A stretch of 9,247 bases of DNA from Anaerolineales bacterium (lineage in GTDB: Bacteria; Chloroflexota; Anaerolineae; Anaerolineales; Villigracilaceae): assembly GCA_025938055.1 (NCBI GenBank), contig JAICQC010000176.1, forward strand, positions 1 to 9,247, written 5' to 3'. Both the position numbers and the translations under genes were made by a program. The notes beneath the pieces were generated by a model. The model had not been told where the DNA came from and did no database searches. It worked only from the letters and a program-made list of their open reading frames with translations. Of this stretch, positions 1 through 5,854 are shown piece after piece (the stretch's first letter is position 1; each line of letters starts with the position of its first letter).

Positions 1-360
1 ATCCTGAACGGCGTCCCCCATGTGACTTTGTTAAAGCCGCTGGATTATCTGCCCATGGTGCATTTGATGAAACATGCCAGACTGATACTGACCGATTCCG
101 GCGGGCTGCAGGAGGAGGCGCCATCCCTGGGCATCCCGGTTCTCGTGCTGCGGGAGACCACCGAACGCCCGGAGGGAGTCGAGGCGGGCACACTCAAACT
201 CGTCGGAACAGAGACCAGCCAGATCGTTCGCGAGGCAAGCCGTCTGCTGGACGATTCGGTTGCTCACGCACAAATGTCGAAGGCAGCCAATCCGTACGGA
301 GATGGTCACGCTGCCGAACGTATCATCGATGCACTCCTAAAAAGCCCTCAATCAATCTAG
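1..360 (+). CDS. wecB: UDP-N-acetylglucosamine 2-epimerase (non-hydrolysing), C-terminal part
   Basis: The gene is cut by the left edge; about 119 codons of its 3' end are present in frame 1, ending in TAG at 358-360. The family interconverts UDP-GlcNAc and UDP-ManNAc in the cytoplasm, supplying ManNAc-type sugars for surface polysaccharides. The visible part carries the signature of the second Rossmann-like domain: [20 protein letters not shown] followed by [20 protein letters not shown], which binds the UDP-sugar, then the usual end [17 protein letters not shown]. In E. coli WecB the matching stretch is [17 protein letters not shown]. The N-terminal domain with the remaining catalytic residues lies outside the window. 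The family assignment is secure; its pathway (capsule, O-antigen or exopolysaccharide) cannot be told from here. Confidence 0.95.
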   Translation: MLNGVPHVTLLKPLDYLPMVHLMKHARLILTDSGGLQEEAPSLGIPVLVLRETTERPEGVEAGTLKLVGTETSQIVREASRLLDDSVAHAQMSKAANPYGDGHAAERIIDALLKSPQSI

Positions 361-381
361 GTCGACTCACAAAGCTAGATT
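354..381 (+). terminator. weak stem-loop at the wecB stop codon
   Basis: AATCTAG (354-360) and CTAGATT (375-381) form a 7-bp inverted repeat with a 14-base loop, overlapping the TAG of the epimerase gene. The stem is AT-rich and no T-run follows, so as an intrinsic terminator it is weak. It may only be chance. Confidence 0.2.
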
Positions 382-417
382 ATGCAAACTGAAAGGTACG
401 ATACATCTTCATCTGAG

Positions 418-423
418 TATAAT
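418..423 (+). promoter_or_regulatory. candidate -10 box TATAAT; would give a leaderless transcript
   Basis: A perfect TATAAT lies at 418-423. Its expected start of transcription (about 430-431) coincides with the ATG at 431. No good -35 hexamer is seen 16-18 bases upstream. The box overlaps the other possible start, ATG 422, so the two cannot both be used from this promoter. Confidence 0.35.
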
Positions 424-430
424 GAGTCCG

Positions 431-1375
431 ATGAAGGTGCATTGGCGGTTAATCCTCTCATTTTTTATTCTGACAGCCCTGCTGATGGAAGGGCGGGCAG
501 CCAGTGCACAATCCACCGAAGTCCAGTTTTTCCCGGAGACGGGTCATCACGTACGGGGAGACTTTCTGCGCTTTTACAAGAGTGTGCCAGACCCAAGACT
601 TGTCTTCGGCTATCCTATTACAGAGCAGATTACATCTAGGGACGGGAAGACCGTTCAATATTTTCAACGTGCCCGCTTTGAACTGCGAACCGAGCTCGCG
701 GAAAATCAACGGGTGCAGCTCACACCGGTCGGGCAAATCCTTTACCAGCCTGCCGACCAGTTAAGACTCGATAACACAGCAGGATGTGACCGGTTTGCCA
801 CAGGTTACTCCGTCTGCTTTGCTTTCCTGGATTTTTTAAAAGCGAATGGCGGCACGGCGCAGTTTGGCAACCCGATCTCCCCATTCGAATTTCACGAGAA
901 TCTGATCGTCCAATATTTTGAAAAAGCGCGCTTTGAATGGCGGGCAGATCGTCCCGAGGGACAGCGAGTGGTTATTACTGATCTGGGCCGTTTGTATTTT
1001 GATCAGCTTGGCGAAGATTCAGCCTTTCTCAGACCCGTCCGCCCGCTGGACGCAACCATCAACCCGGTCCTCTCCATCCGGGTGCGCGCCTTCGTGGCAC
1101 AGCCACTGACCCGCCCCACAGGACAGCAAACGGTGTATGTGATCGTCCAGAGCCAGACGCTGCAGCCTATTTCGAATGCCACCGGCAAAGTTACGGTCCG
1201 TTGGCCTGATGGTCGCACGGAGGACTACTTCTTCACGACCAACAGTGCCGGGCTGGGAACCGTTGCATTCAACTTTTCAGATCAAAAACAGGGGGAACTT
1301 GTGCCGATTGATATCGCGGTGGTCTACCAGGGGATGGGAAACACCACCCGGACATCCTTCCGCATCTGGTTCTAG
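431..1375 (+). CDS. secreted protein with two tandem ~70-residue repeats and an Ig-like C-terminal domain
   Basis: I do not recognise a named family. From ATG 431 the protein has 314 residues. It starts with a clear signal peptide: basic MKVHWR, a hydrophobic core to about residue 19, and an ASA-QS cleavage site after residue 26. Two related units follow, about 43-106 and 130-190. Each runs FL-x-F-x-K, then (F)G-(Y/N)-P-I, then VQYF-(Q/E)-(R/K)-ARFE, then a QRV-(Q/V)-(L/I) strand and a G-(Q/R)-(I/L)-(L/Y) end. Two cysteines (119, 129) could form a disulfide. Residues about 212-314 are beta-rich (TGKVTVRWPDGRTEDYFFTT) and resemble a bacterial Ig-like domain. ATG 422 is an alternative start, but it overlaps a TATAAT box and neither start has a Shine-Dalgarno. 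Location outside the membrane is inferred; function is unknown. It converges on the next gene with 3 bases between the stops. Confidence 0.85.
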   Translation: MKVHWRLILSFFILTALLMEGRAASAQSTEVQFFPETGHHVRGDFLRFYKSVPDPRLVFGYPITEQITSRDGKTVQYFQRARFELRTELAENQRVQLTPVGQILYQPADQLRLDNTAGCDRFATGYSVCFAFLDFLKANGGTAQFGNPISPFEFHENLIVQYFEKARFEWRADRPEGQRVVITDLGRLYFDQLGEDSAFLRPVRPLDATINPVLSIRVRAFVAQPLTRPTGQQTVYVIVQSQTLQPISNATGKVTVRWPDGRTEDYFFTTNSAGLGTVAFNFSDQKQGELVPIDIAVVYQGMGNTTRTSFRIWF

Positions 1376-1378
1376 TCT

Positions 1379-2056
1379 CTACAACAATTCTCTCAGATCA
1401 AAAACAGGTCCATCCTTGCAAGCCAGCCTCCACCCCGAGCTCAATGTGACCGCGCAGACCCCACATTCAGCCAGCCCACCACAAGGGACAGGCGCGCGAA
1501 CGAGGATTTGTGCTTCCTTCCCAACCCTGCGTTGGTAGCCTGCCCCCAAATGTTTTGTCAGTTGACTCAGGTTTTCACGAGCGAGGTCGAAAGCCAGATA
1601 GTCCGCCCACTCGACAATTTCATTCAAGGCAGAGGTTGGCTGGACCTCCACTTCGTCTGGCAGTGTATTTGCGCCCGTATCACATACCAACACGACTGCC
1701 GCGTCCTGTTTCAACGCGGGACGGATCAACCCACGCAGGCGCGCGGGAGGATCATCCAGGGCGACAAGCGCAACTTTGCGTGCCCATAACGGCAGCATGA
1801 AACCGCGTCCCAGCGGACCGCGTACATGGAGCTCCAGGCCCGGGCTCCATTCGTCGAGCATGCTCGTTACTGCAATAAAACCCTGAGGCGCAGAATCCGT
1901 ATAGTAAAGTGGAACAGGTAAAGGCGAGTCTGAACCATCGGCTGCAAGCAGGTACTGTCCCGGGGCTGGGATCATATCCGGCGGACAGGAGACGCGCACG
2001 TAACGAAATCCATCTTCGAGAAGCAATTCGAGCACCTGCCCTTTCCCTGTCTGCAT
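1379..2056 (-). CDS. PyrK-like FAD/[2Fe-2S] electron-transfer protein
   Basis: The 225-residue product has the layout of the dihydroorotate dehydrogenase electron-transfer subunit (PyrK): a ferredoxin-reductase-type FAD barrel (1-90, with VRGPLGRGF at 78-86), a nucleotide-binding-type middle (about 93-185) and a C-terminal [2Fe-2S] module. The cluster motif is clear: Cys192-x5-Cys198-x2-Cys201-x11-Cys213, ending in CKDGPVFDL, which is the typical PyrK ending. The usual RxYS FAD motif is only loosely kept (VPLYYT, no arginine), and the glycine-rich NAD-binding loop is not visible; VALVALDDPPARLRG stands in its place. In PyrDB-PyrK enzymes this subunit passes electrons from dihydroorotate to NAD+. 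No pyrD is in the window, so its partner is unknown. It may have lost NAD binding or serve another dehydrogenase. The start at 2056 lacks a strong ribosome site and lies inside a palindrome. Confidence 0.8.
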   Translation of the reverse strand: MQTGKGQVLELLLEDGFRYVRVSCPPDMIPAPGQYLLAADGSDSPLPVPLYYTDSAPQGFIAVTSMLDEWSPGLELHVRGPLGRGFMLPLWARKVALVALDDPPARLRGLIRPALKQDAAVVLVCDTGANTLPDEVEVQPTSALNEIVEWADYLAFDLARENLSQLTKHLGAGYQRRVGKEAQILVRAPVPCGGLAECGVCAVTLSSGWRLACKDGPVFDLRELL

Positions 2057-2066
2057 AGCGCTATGC
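2053..2066. promoter_or_regulatory. perfect 14-base palindrome, candidate operator
   Basis: GCATAGCGCTATGC is a perfect inverted repeat that covers the start codon of the minus-strand PyrK-like gene. It sits where the -35 region of the plus-strand SPFH promoter would be (TATAAT at 2078). The half-site CTATGC recurs at 2093-2098. This layout fits a repressor site controlling both divergent genes; the regulator is not in the window. Confidence 0.4.
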
Positions 2067-2077
2067 TATCATGGCGG

Positions 2078-2083
2078 TATAAT
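2078..2083 (+). promoter_or_regulatory. -10 box of the SPFH gene promoter
   Basis: TATAAT is a perfect -10 match, with transcription expected to start near 2090, 20 bases before the ATG at 2110. No clear TTGACA is found; the -35 position falls in the palindrome, which suggests an activated or repressed promoter. On the other strand the same AT-rich patch offers TAGAAT (2087 to 2082) as a possible -10 for the divergent gene. Confidence 0.5.
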
Positions 2084-2100
2084 TCTATCAACCTATGCTT

Positions 2101-2105
2101 GGAGG
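2101..2105 (+). promoter_or_regulatory. Shine-Dalgarno that fixes the SPFH start at 2110
   Basis: GGAGG lies 4 bases before ATG 2110. It falls downstream of the in-frame ATG at 2095, which has no such site, so 2110 is chosen as the start. Confidence 0.75.
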
Positions 2106-2109
2106 ACTC

Positions 2110-3162
2110 ATGAACATTGCTGATTTTATTAAGACACTCGCTGGTTTTGCATGGCTGGGAGTTTTGGGGATCGGGATCCTGGTGATGGTGCGTGCCAGCC
2201 GCAAACAAAACACCAAAGGATTGAATTCAGTCGTTATTGGATTGATTGTTATTGCTTCAATCTTGACCCTCGTTGGGGCTGGTCTGGTTTTCATCGAACC
2301 GACCGAGACCGGTGTCGTCGTGACCATCCTGGCAGAAGGCGGCATGCGACCCGATCCTCTGCGAGCAGGGTTGCACTGGATCGTGCCTTTTGTCGAGAGG
2401 GTCGAGTTGTACCCTACATCGATCCAAACATTTACAATGGCACGAACGGCCAGTGAGGGAGAGACGCAGGGATTGATCACCGTCGAGGCGCGCACATCGG
2501 ATGGCCAGCGTATTTTCGTGGATTCCTCGGTCATTTATCAAATCGAGCCATCCACAGTACCTACCATTCACAGAGAATGGCAGCATCGTTATCAGGATGA
2601 CCTGATCCTCCCGCAGGCTCGTGGTATTATCCGCGATGCGGTCTCCCAATATCGTGTTGACGAGGTGCTAAGCTCAAAGCGCTTCGAAATGGCTGACCAG
2701 ATGACCCTGGAATTAATGAAGGTGATGGCTGACAACGGTCTGACCTTGATCGACTTCGTCCTGCGCGACGTCACATTTACAGAAGAATATGCTCAATCCA
2801 TCGAACAGAAACAGATCGCGGAACAGCAGGCATTGCAAGCCGCCTTTGTGGTCGATTCGAAAAAGCAGGAGGCGGAACAGGCACGCCAGATCGCGCAGGG
2901 TCAGGCAGATGCGGCAGTGATCGAGGCAAGAGGCGCGGCAGAAGCGCGTTTGATCGAAGCAAATGCCGAAGCACAGGCACTGGAGTTGATCGCCGCAGCG
3001 CTGGAGGACAACCAGCAGTTGATTGAATATCAATATGTCCTCAAGCTCGCGCCAGGCGTGCAAACAATCTTTGTGCCAAGCGGCAATGAGTTCATCCTGC
3101 CGCTGCCTAATTCTCAGCAGACCCCGGAAACGCCCACAACGATACCAACCACTACCCCGTAA
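2110..3162 (+). CDS. membrane-anchored SPFH/band-7 (prohibitin-like) protein
   Basis: The 350-residue product has two N-terminal hydrophobic segments (about 10-27 and 40-62), then an SPFH/band-7 domain (about 60-230) starting FIEPTETGVVV and including LRAGLHWIVPFVERVELYP, typical of prohibitins, stomatins and HflK/C. An Ala/Glu/Gln-rich coiled coil follows (about 231-300), with repeated EAxA steps, then YQYVLKLAPGVQTIFVPSG, the usual end of the oligomerisation region. A Thr/Pro-rich tail (about 336-350) closes it. Such proteins form large rings in the membrane and act in protease control or lipid domain organisation. No NfeD or FtsH gene is adjacent, so the role here is not set. The gene is followed by a strong terminator. 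The family call is firm; the subfamily is not. Confidence 0.9.
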   Translation: MNIADFIKTLAGFAWLGVLGIGILVMVRASRKQNTKGLNSVVIGLIVIASILTLVGAGLVFIEPTETGVVVTILAEGGMRPDPLRAGLHWIVPFVERVELYPTSIQTFTMARTASEGETQGLITVEARTSDGQRIFVDSSVIYQIEPSTVPTIHREWQHRYQDDLILPQARGIIRDAVSQYRVDEVLSSKRFEMADQMTLELMKVMADNGLTLIDFVLRDVTFTEEYAQSIEQKQIAEQQALQAAFVVDSKKQEAEQARQIAQGQADAAVIEARGAAEARLIEANAEAQALELIAAALEDNQQLIEYQYVLKLAPGVQTIFVPSGNEFILPLPNSQQTPETPTTIPTTTP

Positions 3163-3184
3163 GTTGGATCCGGCAAGTAGTGTA

Positions 3185-3220
3185 AAATGACCAGCAGCCA
3201 TCTCTGGCTGCTGGTCATTT
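3185..3220 (+). terminator. intrinsic terminator between the SPFH gene and selD
   Basis: AAATGACCAGCAGCCA (3185-3200) and TGGCTGCTGGTCATTT (3205-3220) form a perfect 16-bp stem with a 4-base TCTC loop. It ends in TTT-C-TT and is 22 bases after the SPFH stop. It is AAA/TTT-edged on both sides, so it could work in both directions. It sits only 6 bases before the selD ribosome site, so read-through could also link it to selD expression. Confidence 0.85.
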
Positions 3221-3226
3221 CTTAAT

Positions 3227-3232
3227 AAGGAG
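3227..3232 (+). promoter_or_regulatory. selD Shine-Dalgarno
   Basis: AAGGAG lies 4 bases before ATG 3237, the same spacing as at the SPFH and STAS genes. It supports the upstream start, which requires reading through the TGA at 3297. No comparable site precedes the GTG at 3333. Confidence 0.8.
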
Positions 3233-3236
3233 CGAG

Positions 3237-4295
3237 ATGCCGATTCCACAAACTGGACGCGAGATTCGCCTGACGACCCTTTCCACCTGCGCGGGTTGAG
3301 CGTCCAAGCTAAGCGCCCAGGCGCTGACGCAGGTGCTGCGTCCTCTCAAAGACATCTTTGACGCCGCTTCCTTTCCGGACCTTCTTGTGGGTCTGCGGGA
3401 GCCTGACGACGCGGCTGTCTGGCGCCTGGATGAGGACCGCGCCATTGTGGTCACCACAGACTTCTTCACGCCAGTGGTGGATGATGCTTATGACTATGGC
3501 TCGATTGCAGCAGCCAACAGCCTCTCGGATGTGTACGCGATGGGAGGCAAGCCTTTCCTGGCGTTGAACGTCGCCGCGCTGCCCGATAACTTGCCGGATG
3601 AAGTCTCAAGCCAGATCATCCGCGGCGGCGCGGAGAAAGCGCGCGAAGCTGGAGTCGTGATCGCAGGCGGGCATACGGTTAAGGACAAGGAACCCAAGTA
3701 TGGTCTGGTTGTGATTGGCTTTGTTGACCCGCGCAAGATGTTGAGCAAGGGCGACTTGGAGGTTGGCGATGCGCTGGTGCTCACAAAGCCGCTGGGATTC
3801 GGTGTCACAACCACCGCGCTGAAACAGGAAAAAGCGAATGAAGAAGATGTGCTCGAGGCAGTTCAGTGGATGAAGCGATTGAACAAAATGGCAAGTGAGC
3901 TGGCGGTCGAGTTTGGCTTGCGCGGCGGGACCGATATTACCGGATACAGCCTTCTGGGACATGGCATGGAAATGGCTGAGGCGTCCAGCGTTTCTTTGAA
4001 ATTTGATTTTGCAGACGTTCCTTTTGTTTCAGGTGCGCGCCGATATGCCGAACGCGGCATATTCCCCGGCGGTGCATTTGATAACAAGAAGCATTTTGAG
4101 TCCCGGGTACGATTTCCTGCCTCGATGGATGAAGCAAATCGAATGCTGTTGTTCGATCCGCAGACGAGCGGAGGCTTGTTACTGGGTGTGCCGCGCGACC
4201 GTTTGGATTCCTTCCTCACGCGCGCGCGTGAGGTGGGTCAAGCCGTCTGGGTGATTGGCAGCGTCGAAGCAGGAAATGGTATTGATATTCGTTAA
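3237..4295 (+). CDS. selD: selenide, water dikinase (selenophosphate synthetase), selenocysteine-containing
   Basis: SelD makes selenophosphate, the selenium donor for tRNA-Sec, from selenide and ATP in the cytoplasm. Read from ATG 3237 through one in-frame TGA (codon 21) the product has 352 residues, the normal family length. The N-terminus IRLTTLSTCAGU-ASK matches IRLTQYSHGAGCGCK of E. coli SelD, with Sec21 at catalytic Cys17 and Lys24 at essential Lys20. The second E. coli cysteine (Cys19) is Ser23 here, and Cys18 forms a CxxU pair. Further family motifs are DDAAV (57-61), TTDFFTPVVDD (73-83), NSLSDVYAMGGKP (94-106), IAGGHT (142-147), GGTDITGYSLLGHG (230-243) and DPQTSGGLL (307-315). The reading frame is intact on both sides of TGA, with a good ribosome site and a SECIS-like hairpin, so this is recoding and not a pseudogene. 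Starting at GTG 3333 would delete the active site. Confidence 0.95.
3297..3299 (+). other. in-frame TGA read as selenocysteine (Sec21 of SelD)
   Basis: The TGA falls in frame between conserved SelD N-terminal residues (TCAG before, ASK after), at the position of the catalytic cysteine of the family. Sec at this site is known in other bacterial SelD proteins. It implies SelB and tRNA-Sec in this genome. Confidence 0.92.
3326..3342 (+). promoter_or_regulatory. bacterial SECIS element in selD mRNA
   Basis: GACGCAG-GTG-CTGCGTC is a perfect 7-bp stem with a GUG loop (or 6 bp with a GGUGC loop). The loop starts about 32-33 bases after the TGA, inside the 16-37 base range described for bacterial SECIS, and has the G and U expected for SelB binding. 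The GCAGGU core resembles the E. coli fdhF hairpin. A competing fold exists: GCGTC 3300-3304 with GACGC 3326-3330, around AGCGCC/GGCGCT at 3312-3325. Its loop lacks an early G, so the downstream hairpin is preferred. Confidence 0.75.
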
Positions 4296-4313
4296 GAAAT
4301 CAAATATTCATAG

Positions 4314-4319
4314 TACAAT
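4314..4319 (+). promoter_or_regulatory. weak candidate -10 box after selD
   Basis: TACAAT lies 19 bases after the selD stop and could start a transcript near 4326 carrying a long leader for the CNNM gene. No convincing -35 hexamer is at the right distance. Confidence 0.2.
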
Positions 4320-4383
4320 AGGGGCAGTATAGAAGACCTGTAGGATCATGTCAGAAATCCCCATAGATTGTCATAAACATTTC

Positions 4384-4463
4384 CAATACCCTTCCACCAA
4401 ATTTGGCTGGCGACCTTGCCGGGCATTTTTTGAATCCCGGCACGTTTTGACTCGCCGGTATTG
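4384..4463 (+). ncRNA. candidate structured RNA leader upstream of the CNNM gene
   Basis: Nested inverted repeats fold into one element. P1 is CAATACC (4384-4390) with GGTATTG (4457-4463). P2 is GGCGA (4409-4413) with TCGCC (4452-4456), contiguous with P1 on the 3' side. P3 is TGCCGGG (4417-4423) with CCCGGCA (4436-4442) around a 12-base loop. The 18-base insertion 4391-4408 holds the palindrome CCAAATTTGG. That gives 19 perfect pairs in 80 bases, 25 bases before an ATG. It could be a leader controlling the transporter, or P3 followed by CGTTTTG could simply be the selD terminator. I do not match it to a known riboswitch class. Confidence 0.35.
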
Positions 4464-4488
4464 TACGGATTAAGAACATAAAGGTTCG

Positions 4489-5805
4489 ATGAACATAACC
4501 TCAGAAATAATTATTATCATAGCGATCATCCTGGTGAATGCCATATTTGTTCTGTCAGAGATGTCTGTTGCATCTTCACGCAAGGCGCGGCTTCAACAAC
4601 GTGTCAATGAAGGGGACAAGCGGGCTACTACCGTCCTGCAATTGATAGAGAATCCGAATCTCTTCCTCGCCACCGTTCAGATCGGCATCACGCTGGTAGG
4701 CGTGTTTGTTGGCGCGGTTGGTGGGGTCACGTTATCGGAACCTCTGGCGATACTCCTGACAAGTGTGCCCGCTGTGGCAGAGTATGCCGAATCGATGGCT
4801 CTCGCGGTGGTTGTGGTTGCCATCACATTTGTATCCATTCTGCTGGGTGAGCTGGTTCCCAAGCGCATCGCGCTGCATAACCCTGAACGGATCGCTGCTA
4901 TGCTGGCGGGACCCATGATTATGGTGTCCCGGATTTTTAAGCCATTTGTATGGCTTCTGGGCCGCATCACCGATTTCATCCTGAAACTGTTAGGCATTGA
5001 ACCTGGCACTGAACCTCCCGTGACAGAAGAGGAAATCCAGCTGCTGATCGACCAGGGCACACAGGCTGGGGTTTTCGAAGAAGCAGAGCACGACATGGTG
5101 GAGGGTGTCTTCAGCCTGGGCGACCGGCGTGTGTACTCTTTGATGACGCCGCGCCCGGATATCGTCTGGCTCGATATTGACGATACCGTGGAAGAAATCC
5201 GCCAGAAGATTTCGGAATGTCACTTTTCGCGTTTCCCGGTCCGGCAGGGTTCCCTGGATACAATCCTGGGTATTGTCAAAGCGCGGGATCTGCTGGTGCC
5301 CAGTCTGAATGGTGAGCCCATTCTCCTGAAGGACTTGCTCAAGCCGGCTTTCTTCGTGCCTGAGACGATGTTTGCCTCGCGGGCACTTGAAATTCTCAAG
5401 GAAAAAGGCACAGACATCCTGCTGGTCATTGATGAATTCGGAGCGTTGCAAGGGCTTCTGACGATTAACGACATTCTGGAAGAGATTGTTGGTGAGATGG
5501 AGATCGATGAACCTCAAGCCACACAACGACAGGACGGTTCCTGGCTGCTGGACGGAATGCTGGAAGTCGACGAATTTAAGGAAATCTTTAATCTGCCATT
5601 GCTGCCACATGAAAATGAATATGAGACCTTAAGCGGGTTTGTTATGGTCTCGCTTGGGCGGCTGCCGCAGCCGACGGATCGCTTCGAATGGCACGGGTTG
5701 AAGTTTGAGATCATGGATATGGATGGCCGCCGGGTGGACAAGGTACTGGTCACAACTCTGCCCCAGCATTCTCAAAATGTGGATGAGAACAACGGAAAAA
5801 AGTAA
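4489..5805 (+). CDS. CNNM/CorC (HlyC/CorC) family membrane transporter with CBS pair
   Basis: The 438-residue product has the full architecture of the family. A CNNM (DUF21) membrane domain (about 1-170) has NAIFVLSEMSVASSRKARL at 17-35 and the conserved GELVPKRIAL at 120-129. A cytoplasmic pair of CBS domains (about 205-335) opens with VYSLMTPRPDIVWLDIDDT and ends in LLTINDILEEIVGEM. A CorC_HlyC transporter-associated domain (about 345-425) follows, then a short polar tail. Relatives move or control Mg2+ (some Co2+); older hemolysin names are misleading. The CBS pair usually binds adenine nucleotides and couples to the membrane part. The start at 4489 has AAAGG 4 bases upstream. A structured leader precedes it and two genes follow closely on the same strand. 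The substrate is inferred. Confidence 0.92.
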   Translation: MNITSEIIIIIAIILVNAIFVLSEMSVASSRKARLQQRVNEGDKRATTVLQLIENPNLFLATVQIGITLVGVFVGAVGGVTLSEPLAILLTSVPAVAEYAESMALAVVVVAITFVSILLGELVPKRIALHNPERIAAMLAGPMIMVSRIFKPFVWLLGRITDFILKLLGIEPGTEPPVTEEEIQLLIDQGTQAGVFEEAEHDMVEGVFSLGDRRVYSLMTPRPDIVWLDIDDTVEEIRQKISECHFSRFPVRQGSLDTILGIVKARDLLVPSLNGEPILLKDLLKPAFFVPETMFASRALEILKEKGTDILLVIDEFGALQGLLTINDILEEIVGEMEIDEPQATQRQDGSWLLDGMLEVDEFKEIFNLPLLPHENEYETLSGFVMVSLGRLPQPTDRFEWHGLKFEIMDMDGRRVDKVLVTTLPQHSQNVDENNGKK

Positions 5806-5854
5806 GAACTGCGTCCTGTCCATTATTGCATTTTCCACATACAAGTCCCTTCGT

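Noticed and set aside
2095..2112. ATG 2095 as the SPFH start
   Set aside because: The Shine-Dalgarno GGAGG lies between it and ATG 2110, so the latter is the start.
3183..3188. TAAAAT as a -10 box for selD
   Set aside because: No -35 is present and transcription would start inside the left arm of the terminator stem.
3237..3299. selD as a pseudogene broken by a nonsense mutation
   Set aside because: The only stop is TGA, exactly at the Cys/Sec position, with SECIS-like hairpin and intact motifs throughout; decay would not be this specific.
3333..4295. selD starting at GTG 3333 as an ordinary gene
   Set aside because: It lacks the N-terminal catalytic segment and a ribosome site; the frame continues upstream through TGA with conserved SelD sequence to ATG 3237.
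4321..4424. yybP-ykoY (manganese) riboswitch, suggested by GGGGCAGTA at 4321 and GACCTTGCC at 4412
   Set aside because: The two segments resemble conserved parts of that class and are about 90 bases apart, but the basal helix that should join them (a GGCAAGG-type strand before GGAGTA) is absent and GACCTTGCC pairs better locally.
4296..4488. tRNA-Sec gene in the gap after selD
   Set aside because: There is no long acceptor/T-arm pairing and no TTCGAAT-type T-loop; the hairpins found do not form a cloverleaf.
4990..5610. long minus-strand frame (206 codons) inside the CNNM gene
   Set aside because: It is the shadow of a strongly coding plus-strand gene and has no recognisable protein features; the same applies to minus-strand frames at 5750-6367 and 2713-3249.
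5705..5854. N-terminal extension of the HAD protein
   Set aside because: It overlaps the CNNM gene in another frame and adds no HAD-like residues; the fold starts right after Met at 5855.
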